Assembly: GCA_022826045.1 (NCBI GenBank) | Contig: JAJDVQ010000022.1 | Location: 1 to 64,000, forward strand | From: Acidimicrobiia bacterium | GTDB lineage: Bacteria > Actinomycetota > Acidimicrobiia > Acidimicrobiales > Poriferisodalaceae | DNA length: 64,000 bases | Direction: 5' to 3' | In this document: piece after piece, positions 1-8,593 of the stretch | Position numbering within the stretch: position 1 is the first letter of the stretch | Layout: each line of letters starts with the position of its first letter | The notes under the pieces: model-generated | Told to the model about the DNA's origin: nothing | The model's input: only the letters and a program-made list of their open reading frames with translations | The model's database searches: none | Position numbers and translations under genes: made by a program

Positions 1-70
1 CCGCCAGCAGATGCCCGCACACCGCAGCCGCGTCCAACAACACCCGATCCCGCCCAGCGGTTCCCTGCAT
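1..70 (-). CDS. Probable IS1182-family transposase, N-terminal fragment cut by window edge
   Basis: An ATG on the minus strand at position 70 opens a frame with no stop to the window edge. It reads MQGTAGRDRVLLDAAAVCGH and then LLA. From memory this resembles the first residues of actinobacterial IS1182-type DDE transposases, which typically begin with an MQG...LLD...GHL pattern. Only 23 residues are visible, so no catalytic residue can be checked. The AT-rich stretch at about 100-140, just before the small gene ending at 148, could hold the element's terminus, but no inverted repeat can be confirmed without the other end. Its position beside a restriction-modification operon fits a mobile-element-rich defence locus. 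Confidence 0.45.
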   Translation of the reverse strand, partial: MQGTAGRDRVLLDAAAVCGHLLA

Positions 71-147
71 GCCAGCATCATCCCGCGCACACCCAGCCGA
101 CACGCGGAAATCCCACCGAATAAATCAGCAGACTCCTAGGACAACGT

Positions 148-405
148 TCATTGATTGTCTTCTTCTGCTGCCGCCATCCGTCTATCTCTGAGCAAACCCT
201 CAAGCATGTCGGCACCGCCCAAATGCTCTCTTAACGAACGCAGAGCAGTTGAATAGTCTTTCTCATCTTGCTCAGCCGTGGCCTTCATTTTCGCACGCGC
301 GCGAATTGCGGCCACCAGAGCCGCCAATCGGGCTTGGACGGTTGCGGTGATCACTGTGCACTGATCGCCAGGAGAAGCTTCCGTGGATGTCGTTTGCCCA
401 TTCAT
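148..405 (-). CDS. Small hypothetical protein, 85 aa, third gene of the R-M operon
   Basis: No family is recognised. The 85-residue product has a polar N-terminus followed by an Ala/Arg/Lys-rich, probably helical middle (AALVAAIRARAKMKATAEQD) and an acidic end. The chosen start at 405 is preceded by AGAAGG seven bases upstream of the ATG. An upstream in-frame ATG at 444 gives 98 residues but has no evident ribosome-binding site. The gene lies 70 bases downstream of the type III methyltransferase on the same strand, so it is probably co-transcribed. It could be an accessory to the R-M system or an unrelated passenger. Confidence 0.5.
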   Translation of the reverse strand: MNGQTTSTEASPGDQCTVITATVQARLAALVAAIRARAKMKATAEQDEKDYSTALRSLREHLGGADMLEGLLRDRRMAAAEEDNQ

Positions 406-475
406 CGTGGTGCCTTCTGACTTGATTGATTTGGTGTGTCCCAAGAGCTAGGGATGACCTGAAGTCCAACGTTTC

Positions 476-3223
476 TCACACCACAGGATAGACCTGCAAG
501 ATTTCGTCGCCGTAGTGGTTTATGGCCTTTACGGCGATCTTGCCGGTGGTTGGCTGGGGGAACGACCGCGAGGTGGTTGAGTAGAGGCTGGCCCAGGCTT
601 CGGGGCTGATCTCGGTACGGAGGGTTCGGGCGAGCTGCGCGTAGGGGTCGCCAGCGCCCGTGAAGTAGGCGTGGCGCACGCAGAATCCTTGATCGTCGTA
701 GTTGGTGTCGATGAACCAGCAGGCGATGTCATCGGTGGACGACGAGCGGACTTGACCGGTGGTGGGGTCGTACACGTCGAGGCCCTTGATCTCGACGACG
801 TAGTTGTCGGAGTCGGCCGCTTCGTCGTAGACGCGGCGGATGTCGATATCCGGTTCGCCGAAGACCATGAACAGATTGCCTGCTCCGGTCTTCTTCAGCA
901 GCTCGTCGCCCATCGCCAAGTCGGGGTTCATCCGGGCAAGCAGCACTCGCAAGCTGCCGAGCGTCCGTTCTTCGGCGGCAACCGCGAATCCGCCTGCGGC
1001 ATCAGCGGCATCACCGAATGCCTTGGCCTCTTCGCTGGCGAGTGCGTCGAAGGCGAAGCCGAGCACGACAAGCAGGTCGAAGCCGGCGCCGCGTAGCGCC
1101 TCACGGCCTGCGCCCAGCACCTGCTCGGGGCCGACGGTGCCGTGCTCGGGGCCAATGGAGACCGCAACCCGACGCTGCTCGCCGTCATGATCGGTGAACT
1201 CGCCCTCGGCATGAATCCACTGGCCGGACCACAAGTCCAGACGATCGAACTTGAGGCGCTGGTCGGCGTAGGTGTTCTGCACGCCCGCGCTGCGCAGGTT
1301 CTCTACGATCATCGGCTCGAAGTCAGGCTTGAGGATGCCGTTCGGCGCAGCCTCGTCTTCATCGGTCGATTCGAGCGTGCGATGAGGCGACAAGCTCTCC
1401 ATCGTGAAACGTCCGGTCACCCGGACACGTTTGCGGTCCTCGTAGGGCTGATCCACCAGCGGCTCTGACGGAGCCTCCGCCAATGCAGCCGCCTCGGCTT
1501 CCTCCGCTGTCTCACAGTCGTCGATTGCTGCACAGTTAGCGAACAAACCAGAGGTAACGCGACGAGCCAACTTGTACACGAAGCCCTTGCGGACGTCATC
1601 GGTGAACGGTCCTTCACTGGGGCGTGTGTTAGACAGTTTCGCGACCCGATCTGCACCGGCGAACGAATCAGCCAAGATGAAGTATGGATGCCTTGCAGCC
1701 ATAAGGCGGGTCCGAGCAAGCGCCAACGCTACGCGACTGGTATCCGCCGTGATCCAGCGTCTCCCCCACTGCTCAGCCACGTAGGCCGTGGTTCCAGAGC
1801 CGCACGTCGGGTCCAGCACCAAGTCGCCGGGGTCCGTAGTCATCAAGATGCAACGCTTCACAACCTCGGGGTTCGTTTGAACGACATACACAGGGTTGGA
1901 GGCGCCCCCCAAATGGTCCCACCAGTTAGAAACCCTACGGTGTCCGAAGTCCTCAAGGTACCTCTTGAACCCGAGTGTCTTGCCTGTTGGGAGCAAACGT
2001 CGAGCCCGTGCCAACCGCTCCATACCTGACATTCCGGACTCGGAACGCTTGGATGTGTGACTCCAGCATCGGCCCTGAGTCGGATAGTAAATGGTCCCCT
2101 CGACCTCTATAGGGTCCATTTGATTTCGTCTTTCACCGCCATTGGTGATGTCACTCGACTTATATAGACGAGCTCCCGGATGATCACGCAGCAATTGATT
2201 CACTATAGTCCGGTAATCCGTAGTATCACCAGCAGGGCACGGCACTGCTGCGATCGGGTACTTGCTGCCATCGATTAGCTCAACACGCGAAAACTGCTGC
2301 AGCGTGCTCGCATCCAGTTGGCGGGGCTCGAACAAGGCGCGAAACTTGGGGCCAACTCCGGCAGACTCACGGGGATTCTTCGAGTACCATAACAGATAAT
2401 CGTTGACTGGATCGACGAATGTCGATTTCTGATTGCCCTTCTTCTTGAACACGATCGTTACGACAGAACAATCGGCACCGAATACTTCGTCGAGCAGCGA
2501 GCGCACCAAATGTACGTTGTCCTCGCCGATCTGGACGAAGATAGAACCAGTCTCGGTGAGCAGCTCGCGGCATACGATGAATCTGTCACGCAGATAGCTG
2601 AGGTACGAATTGATGCCAAGTTCCCAAGTGTCCCGATAGGCCTTTACTTGTTCAGGCTGGCGGGTCGCGTCTTCTGCTTTGCCGTCCGTGACATTCCGCT
2701 TGCGCGTCGAGACCTGCCAGTTCGAGCCAAATGAAATGCCGTATGGCGGGTCCAGATAGATCATCTGCACCTTGCCACGCATGTGCTCTTTCTCGGCAAG
2801 TGAGTTCATGACGAGCAGCGAATCACCGAGGATCATTCGGTTCGACCAGTTGTCCTCGTGCTCGTAGAAATCGATCGACTCGAAGCCTTCCGTACCGTCG
2901 AAGTCTTCGAACAACTGCAACTCAGAAGGCAGCTCGGCACCATGCCGCAGGCCTTCCACGATCGCCCGCGGCTCGATCCGTTCTTGGATGTAGATGGGTA
3001 CCGCGGGAACTTCGAGGTCGCCATCGGCCTTCTGCTGCCACACCAGCTCAGGCTCGTAGATCTCGCGGCCGTACCGAACGGTGACCGGCCGACGCTCGTC
3101 CTCGGCAACAAACTCCCGTTGTTCACCGCTTGGAATATTGGCCCTCATGTCGGCATGCTCCAGCGCCTCCACGACCGGCGTTGTCGGTGCGGTGGTGCTG
3201 GCACTGCCCTGCTGTTCACTCAT
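476..3223 (-). CDS. Type III-like restriction-modification methyltransferase (Mod), adenine-N6
   Basis: A site-specific DNA methyltransferase of about 915 residues. The catalytic motif DPPYGISF lies at residues 158-165 and the SAM-binding motif DPTCGSGTTA at about 471-480. Motif IV preceding motif I is the beta-class order of type III Mod and related adenine methyltransferases. Residues of roughly 250-450, between the two motifs, are the expected target-recognition region and are encoded by DNA visibly richer in A+T (about 1870-2475). Canonical type III Mod proteins are nearer 650 residues, so this one carries a long C-terminal extension of unknown role. The start at 3223 overlaps the stop of the Res gene as ATGA, indicating translational coupling. 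It should methylate the host site recognised with its Res partner. Confidence 0.88.
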   Translation of the reverse strand: MSEQQGSASTTAPTTPVVEALEHADMRANIPSGEQREFVAEDERRPVTVRYGREIYEPELVWQQKADGDLEVPAVPIYIQERIEPRAIVEGLRHGAELPSELQLFEDFDGTEGFESIDFYEHEDNWSNRMILGDSLLVMNSLAEKEHMRGKVQMIYLDPPYGISFGSNWQVSTRKRNVTDGKAEDATRQPEQVKAYRDTWELGINSYLSYLRDRFIVCRELLTETGSIFVQIGEDNVHLVRSLLDEVFGADCSVVTIVFKKKGNQKSTFVDPVNDYLLWYSKNPRESAGVGPKFRALFEPRQLDASTLQQFSRVELIDGSKYPIAAVPCPAGDTTDYRTIVNQLLRDHPGARLYKSSDITNGGERRNQMDPIEVEGTIYYPTQGRCWSHTSKRSESGMSGMERLARARRLLPTGKTLGFKRYLEDFGHRRVSNWWDHLGGASNPVYVVQTNPEVVKRCILMTTDPGDLVLDPTCGSGTTAYVAEQWGRRWITADTSRVALALARTRLMAARHPYFILADSFAGADRVAKLSNTRPSEGPFTDDVRKGFVYKLARRVTSGLFANCAAIDDCETAEEAEAAALAEAPSEPLVDQPYEDRKRVRVTGRFTMESLSPHRTLESTDEDEAAPNGILKPDFEPMIVENLRSAGVQNTYADQRLKFDRLDLWSGQWIHAEGEFTDHDGEQRRVAVSIGPEHGTVGPEQVLGAGREALRGAGFDLLVVLGFAFDALASEEAKAFGDAADAAGGFAVAAEERTLGSLRVLLARMNPDLAMGDELLKKTGAGNLFMVFGEPDIDIRRVYDEAADSDNYVVEIKGLDVYDPTTGQVRSSSTDDIACWFIDTNYDDQGFCVRHAYFTGAGDPYAQLARTLRTEISPEAWASLYSTTSRSFPQPTTGKIAVKAINHYGDEILQVYPVV

Positions 3224-6200
3224 ACCGCTACCGCCTCCGCCGTCCCGCTTGCATCCGCCACTGCGCCCCGAATGGTGGCGTGTGCGTCCCAAGGGTCGGT
3301 GACCTCTACGAAGGCCCAACGGCCGAGCGCTCCGTGATTGTTGACCGCCGGCACCCACAACTCCCGAGCAGCAGCAACCTTGGCTGCCTTGGCGTCGTCT
3401 GACTTGCCGGTCACTTCGACCACGAGGTGCAGCAGGTCGCCTTCGCCGTGGCCGTCGTCAAGGCAGGCGACGAAGTCGGGGATGTAGGACCGCTGCTGCC
3501 CAGCGTCGTGGTACGGGATGGTGAAGCCCAAGCCGACATTCTTGACATAGCGGCGTACTTCGGGCAGTTCCTCGAGCGCCTGGGCCATGCGCTGCTCCCA
3601 CGAGCCAGTGTCGGCGGCAACGTAGTTCACATGACAGCGGTCGGGCGCGGTCGCCCACACCGGCCGGGATGTGTCGAAATCGACAGGCCGGGTGCTGCCT
3701 ACCGGCTCGTACGGCCGCAGCACCGGCCGGAGCTGCCGAGTGCCGCCTTCCGCCCGAACGATGCCGAGGTAGATCTTGTCGACCGCACGAGCTCGAAGCT
3801 CATGCAGCTTCAGCAGACCGACAAACGCATTGTCCCGGATGCTGAGGCATGTGGGGTCTGCCAGCCACTGTCGGGTCACTCGCAGCAACGCCGGGAACAG
3901 CCACGGCGACTCCGATGCCAGACCGTCGACGACATCGCGGAAGTACCGGTCCAGCAGACCCTTCGCCAAGTCGAATGCCAGTGCCTGGTGCCGAGTGTCC
4001 TCCAGTGAGTCGAGCGTGTGAACCTCGCTGGGGCCGAGCGCACCGCGCACTTCGGTGAGCGTCGCCACGTCGCTGCCGCCGAGGCTCATGTGGCTGTCTG
4101 GTCCGAAGTCTGCAGCGAGCTGTTCAGTGGGCACGTCCCACTTGTAGCCGACGACTCGCGGGAAGGTGATCTCGCACGCTGAGCGTTCGGGCAGTGCGCG
4201 TACACGCTGCACCGGTTTCGGCGGACCAGGCGGCTCGCCCGCGCCCCGGGCGGGGATGAACGAGAACGGGATGCCGTACACCTCTGCGTACTCGGGGCTG
4301 AGCAAGCCCGTCGTGCGGTCGAGGTCATAGGAACGTCGGCGCAGGCCGCGCCCCACCACCTGTTCGCACAGCAGCTGGGTACCGAACGCCCGCACGCCCA
4401 AGATGTGGGTGACGGTGTTGGCATCCCAGCCTTCGGTCAGCATCGAGACACTGACAACGCAGCGCACGTGCTCGCCGAGCCGGCCCACCTTGCCGACGGT
4501 GTTCATTACCTCGCGCAGCAGGTCCTCGTCGGTGAGCTTGTCGGCATCTCGTCCGGGGAAGCGGGCTTCGTATTCGGCCTTGAACGCTGAGATCTCTGTG
4601 GCGGCGTCGCGCTTGAAGGTGGCGGACATGTCCTCGCCCGACTCCAGCTGCACCGAGTCGATCAGCACCGTGCGCGGCCGGGCCAACCACTGACCGTGCT
4701 CGACATTGGACAGCAGCGGCAGGGCGCCGGGCCGCAGTGCCTGACTGGCACCGTGGGGCACTTCACGCCCCGCGATGTAGTCGTAGATCAGCTTGGATAC
4801 CGCCGTGTTGGCACACACCACGATGAACACGGGCGGCGCGGTCCGTTCGCCGACGCCGCTGCGGCGCGCTCGCTGCTGAGCCTCCCACTGCTCGAACGCC
4901 TCGCGGTAGTTGGAATACAGGCTTTCCAAGGCACTTTGCAGTGTCGGCGGCAGCAGCGCCTCGATGTCGTCGTCCGCTGTGTGCCGACGACGCTTCGGCA
5001 GCCCGTCGGCAATGTGCGGCCACAGATGGCGATATGTGGGCACGATGCTCGCGGTGTCGTCATCGACGGGGACGCGGGGAATCTTGACCAGGCCGGATTC
5101 GATGGCATCCATCAGGCTGAAATCCGAGACGACCCACGGGAAGAGGGTGCCTTCCGCCCAACCGGAACCCTTGAGATAGAACGGCGTGGCGGACAGGTCG
5201 TAGGCAGCCCGGATGCCGAGCTTGGCCTGCACGGCTTCGAGACCTGTGATCCACATGCGGGCGTCGCTGTCGCGGGTTTCAGCTTCCTTGCGCTCAGCAG
5301 CCGTGAGCTTGGCCGGCCTCGGCGCATCGTGGGCCGTAGAGGCAGGTTCGTCGGCGCCGTCGTGCGGGGCCGACGGGCCATTCGTCGATACAGATTCGTC
5401 GAGGTCGTAGCGGCGTCGGTGGTAGCAGTGGTGAGCCTCGTCGTTGATGACGACGATGTTGCGCTTATTCGTACCGAGATCGCGGCACACCCGGCGGACC
5501 ATCTGCTCTGGCGTCTCGGTGAAGGCGTCGGACGGGCGGTCGGCGCCGCTGGCCAGTATCGACTTGGCGGCCTTCGTCGCCGCCATCTTCTCCTTCAGGC
5601 GTAGGGCGTGAAAGTTGGTGACGGCGATGCGAGCCCGGCCCAAGTCACCGCGTCGGTCGGGCGGCACCAAGTCCATGACCCGGTAGTAGTTCGACGGGTC
5701 CGACGGCAGCAGCACCCGAAGTCGATCTCGGATCGTGATGCCCGGGCATACCACCAAGAAGGCGTCAGCGAACCGGCGGTCGCGGGGGTTTGCGGCCTTG
5801 TTCAGCGTGTGCCAGGCAATGAGCATCGCTGCGACAACGGTCTTGCCGGTGCCGGTCGCCATCTTGTGCGCGATGCGCGGCAGCCCGGAGTTTGCGGCTG
5901 CGTTCGCTTCATCGAGGCGGTTGTCGATCCAGCTGGGGCGCAGTGCCGGGGGCGCCTCACGCAGGAAGATCGCCGTTTCGAGCGCTTCGATCTGGCAGAA
6001 GAACAGGCGGCGTTCGCGGTCTGGCGCCTGCCAGTGTGCGAGCAGGTGACGCGTCGTCGCCGTCACACCTGGATGGCCGAGATCGCGCCACCGACCGACG
6101 TGCTCGCGCACATCGTTGACGAACCGGTTCAGCTCGATGCGTTCACGATCCTCGTCGAACAGGTCAAGCGTGGCTTGCTCGGCCGCCTCGGCGCGGTTTC

Positions 6201-6381
6201 GTGCCGCTGGCACCGGCACGAAGTAGCCGCTGGGCCGCCGCTCGGCGACGATCTCGTCGGTGATCCCGTCGTCATCGAAGCGGAAATGGCGCGCCGGCTC
6301 ATCGAACGGCCCGTTGATGACCGGATTCTCAATCTGACTTCGCGACCCGCCAGTCGCCCCCGAAGAACTCACGCCCCGCAT
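3220..6381 (-). CDS. Type III-like restriction endonuclease subunit (Res), DEAD/DEAH helicase
   Basis: A superfamily 2 helicase-nuclease of about 1053 residues. Walker A (MATGTGKTVVAAM) is at about residues 174-186 and the DEAHH box at 314-318. The later helicase motifs follow in MLTEGWDANTVTHIL and the QVVGRGLRRR arginine-finger segment. Near the C-terminus, YIPDFVA followed by LVVEVTGK has the spacing of a PD-(D/E)xK nuclease core, as in type III Res subunits. The start at 6381 is preceded by GGCAGG; an upstream extension to 6522 would run into the divergent promoter region and is unlikely. It is the first gene of the operon and is followed by Mod with a 4-base overlap. Res-before-Mod is the reverse of the classical order in EcoP1I-like systems. 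Confidence 0.85.
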   Translation of the reverse strand: MRGVSSSGATGGSRSQIENPVINGPFDEPARHFRFDDDGITDEIVAERRPSGYFVPVPAARNRAEAAEQATLDLFDEDRERIELNRFVNDVREHVGRWRDLGHPGVTATTRHLLAHWQAPDRERRLFFCQIEALETAIFLREAPPALRPSWIDNRLDEANAAANSGLPRIAHKMATGTGKTVVAAMLIAWHTLNKAANPRDRRFADAFLVVCPGITIRDRLRVLLPSDPSNYYRVMDLVPPDRRGDLGRARIAVTNFHALRLKEKMAATKAAKSILASGADRPSDAFTETPEQMVRRVCRDLGTNKRNIVVINDEAHHCYHRRRYDLDESVSTNGPSAPHDGADEPASTAHDAPRPAKLTAAERKEAETRDSDARMWITGLEAVQAKLGIRAAYDLSATPFYLKGSGWAEGTLFPWVVSDFSLMDAIESGLVKIPRVPVDDDTASIVPTYRHLWPHIADGLPKRRRHTADDDIEALLPPTLQSALESLYSNYREAFEQWEAQQRARRSGVGERTAPPVFIVVCANTAVSKLIYDYIAGREVPHGASQALRPGALPLLSNVEHGQWLARPRTVLIDSVQLESGEDMSATFKRDAATEISAFKAEYEARFPGRDADKLTDEDLLREVMNTVGKVGRLGEHVRCVVSVSMLTEGWDANTVTHILGVRAFGTQLLCEQVVGRGLRRRSYDLDRTTGLLSPEYAEVYGIPFSFIPARGAGEPPGPPKPVQRVRALPERSACEITFPRVVGYKWDVPTEQLAADFGPDSHMSLGGSDVATLTEVRGALGPSEVHTLDSLEDTRHQALAFDLAKGLLDRYFRDVVDGLASESPWLFPALLRVTRQWLADPTCLSIRDNAFVGLLKLHELRARAVDKIYLGIVRAEGGTRQLRPVLRPYEPVGSTRPVDFDTSRPVWATAPDRCHVNYVAADTGSWEQRMAQALEELPEVRRYVKNVGLGFTIPYHDAGQQRSYIPDFVACLDDGHGEGDLLHLVVEVTGKSDDAKAAKVAAARELWVPAVNNHGALGRWAFVEVTDPWDAHATIRGAVADASGTAEAVAV

Positions 6382-6531
6382 CCTGCCACGGCAATGAGCC
6401 CGCGCCAGCGCCCATATCCCGAGCGCATCGTCAACACAGCTCAGAACACGATCCGCACGGCCACGCGGCCCTACACTTGGACGCCACCAACCGACCCCGT
6501 TACGCAGCCGTCGAATCCTCAAGGTGCACTC

Positions 6532-7959
6532 ATGTTCACGTCAATGAGACTCCGGGATTTCAAGTCTTGGTCAGATACAGGCAGAATCCGTCTTGCCCCG
6601 GTCACAGGCTTCTTCGGTGCCAACAGCTCCGGCAAGTCAAGCCTTCTCCACTCGTTCGTCCTTATGAAGCAGACAGTTCAGTCAAGCGACAAAGGGGTCT
6701 TCTTGAACCTCGCTGGGCATGACAGCATCATTGACTTCGGCAACTATGGCCATCTAGGTCACAGCGATTTCTTGAGTTTTCTGTTTATGGAATTTCAGTG
6801 GCAACAAGCAAGATACGCCGACGTCTTGGAACCCGAACTCCTCAATGCGCTGTTTGAATCGACCAAGAAAGTCGAGTTTAACGTCAAAAGCGAACCGACA
6901 AATGACCTCCAGTTTCGATTCGCTGCTCCGCATGATGACACTGCCCCTCCTCTCCTTGGATCGGCATCTATCCAATACCAATCTGGCTCAACCAGAGTCA
7001 GCTATTCGAGATCAGGGCATCCACCTACAGACGATAGCCGCGGCCACCTACTCAAGATCGAAGCAATATCCGCGGATTCTGACACGGCGCACGTCTATCA
7101 TAGCGTTGCCGAATTGCCCCCACCCGCCCGGTGCTATAGTTTTCCAAGCAATGTCGCTGTCGATGCCAACACACAGGGCCTGCTTAGGCTGCTTGAGGTA
7201 CAATTCGAGAGTAGGTTCTTCGAGAAACTCTTCTACCTCGGCCCACTGAGACAGGGTGCCACTCGGACCTATCTCTGGAGGCAATCTGCACCAACCGATG
7301 TGGGTACAGATGGATCAAATGCAATTCAAGCGCTACTCGCCGCGCGAGATCGCGGCAAAACTAACGCACGAGGATTTGCTACAGATCGCACACCGCGCGA
7401 ACCGATCACTGTTGAAGAGCACGTGTCGCAATGGCTGCAAGAACTCGGACTTGCCTCGGTATTCGAGACTCGACGGTTACGCGAAGGCGATGATTTCTAT
7501 GAAGTGATCCTACGCGCCGCGCCAAACGCTCGGCAGATCCCCCTCATCGATGTGGGCTTCGGCCTTTCCCAGGTGCTGCCCGTACTCGTACTTCTGGCGT
7601 ATGTCCCGGAAAACACGACTGTTCTTCTTGAACAACCTGAGATGCATCTTCATCCTGCAGCTCAAGCCGCACTCGCCGACATCTTGATCGAGGTTGCCAG
7701 AGTGCGCAACCTGCAGGTGCTGGTTGAGAGTCACAGCGAACACCTACTGGCGCGACTTCAGCGGCGAGTCGCCGAAGAAGTGGTAAGTGCTGACGACGTG
7801 GCGCTGTACTTCTGTAACCACGATGGGCACAAATCGGAGATTACGTCGCTTGAACTCAACGAACTCGGAGAAATCCAGAACTGGCCGAAGAATTTCTTCG
7901 GAGATGCGATGGGCGAAGCGGTGGCAATGATCGAAGCGCGGGCGCGCCGCGAAAAATGA
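6532..7959 (+). CDS. AAA family ATPase with DUF3696-like C-terminus (OLD/SMC-like)
   Basis: A 475-residue ABC/SMC-class ATPase. Walker A is FFGANSSGKSSLL (about residues 27-39). The signature/Walker B region is DVGFGLSQVLPVL followed by TTVLLEQPEMHLHP near residues 345-378, and the H-loop segment is VLVESHSEHLLARL near 395-408. The C-terminal NWPKNFFGDAMGEA resembles the tail of DUF3696 ATPases. The ATG at 6532 follows AAGGTG and starts exactly where the MRLRDFKSW beta-strand typical of RecF/OLD-like ATPases begins; the open frame extending upstream is an artefact. The gene is visibly more A+T-rich than its surroundings, suggesting transfer. It diverges from the R-M operon and is followed 29 bases later by a PIN-domain gene. 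Such ATPases are common sensors in anti-phage modules; the role here is inferred. Confidence 0.8.
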   Translation: MFTSMRLRDFKSWSDTGRIRLAPVTGFFGANSSGKSSLLHSFVLMKQTVQSSDKGVFLNLAGHDSIIDFGNYGHLGHSDFLSFLFMEFQWQQARYADVLEPELLNALFESTKKVEFNVKSEPTNDLQFRFAAPHDDTAPPLLGSASIQYQSGSTRVSYSRSGHPPTDDSRGHLLKIEAISADSDTAHVYHSVAELPPPARCYSFPSNVAVDANTQGLLRLLEVQFESRFFEKLFYLGPLRQGATRTYLWRQSAPTDVGTDGSNAIQALLAARDRGKTNARGFATDRTPREPITVEEHVSQWLQELGLASVFETRRLREGDDFYEVILRAAPNARQIPLIDVGFGLSQVLPVLVLLAYVPENTTVLLEQPEMHLHPAAQAALADILIEVARVRNLQVLVESHSEHLLARLQRRVAEEVVSADDVALYFCNHDGHKSEITSLELNELGEIQNWPKNFFGDAMGEAVAMIEARARREK

Positions 7960-7988
7960 TCGACTGATCGCTCGCAACACCATTGAGC

Positions 7989-8477
7989 ATGGATCTCCAA
8001 GTCATCGACACCAACGTGCTCGTTGCGGCCAACGGCACTACCGACACGCATGCAGACAGCTCGTGCCAGCTGACTTGCGCACAACGGTTGCAGGAGACTC
8101 AGGACAACGCTGCCCTCGTCTTGGATGCACAGCAGAACATCATGCGCGAGTACCAGCGACTGGTCGGTGCTGGAAGTCCCAACTCGCCCGCCAAGCGGTT
8201 CTTCGTGTGGGCATCGCAAACGTCCCCCAGCCTCAACGTGCAGCTCACACCCCATGCGACGCGGACCTTCGCCGAATTTCCTGCGAGCGAAGGCCTCCGA
8301 GGCTTCGACCCAGACGATCGCATGTTCGTCGCAGCGGCCGCTGTCGCTTCGCAGTCCGGTCCGACAGTCCTTGCCAACGCGCTCGACAACGACTACGCCG
8401 AACACCAAACAGCTCTACGGGAGGCCGGCATCCGGGTTGACGAACTCTGCCCGCAACACATCAAGGTCGAGCCATAA
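7989..8477 (+). CDS. PIN-domain protein, probable ribonuclease
   Basis: A 162-residue protein that begins with VIDTNVLVAANG (Asp7 in the first PIN acidic position). It continues to DPDDRMFVAAAVAS and ends with LANALDNDYAEHQTAL. The spaced acidic residues fit the metal-binding set of PIN nucleases (VapC-like fold), although the length is slightly above a typical VapC. An in-frame TTG at 7983 is an alternative start. No antitoxin-like gene is adjacent. Instead it follows the DUF3696 ATPase by 29 bases on the same strand, so the two are probably one unit in which the ATPase senses and the PIN domain cuts RNA. That pairing is inference from context. Confidence 0.7.
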   Translation: MDLQVIDTNVLVAANGTTDTHADSSCQLTCAQRLQETQDNAALVLDAQQNIMREYQRLVGAGSPNSPAKRFFVWASQTSPSLNVQLTPHATRTFAEFPASEGLRGFDPDDRMFVAAAAVASQSGPTVLANALDNDYAEHQTALREAGIRVDELCPQHIKVEP

Positions 8478-8593
8478 CCGCACAGTCACACGGAGTTCCC
8501 GACATCGCAGCCACCGCAGCCCTGCGCTACTTCGCCTACTCCATGTAGCTGCCGAGCCGCGGCGGCGGTGCTCACGGCGGACTCACCGAATGC

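Noticed and set aside
5608-6531. Long plus-strand frame running into the DUF3696 ATPase
   Set aside because: It is antisense to the Res gene and has no family features. The ATPase homology begins exactly at the ATG at 6532, which has its own ribosome-binding site.
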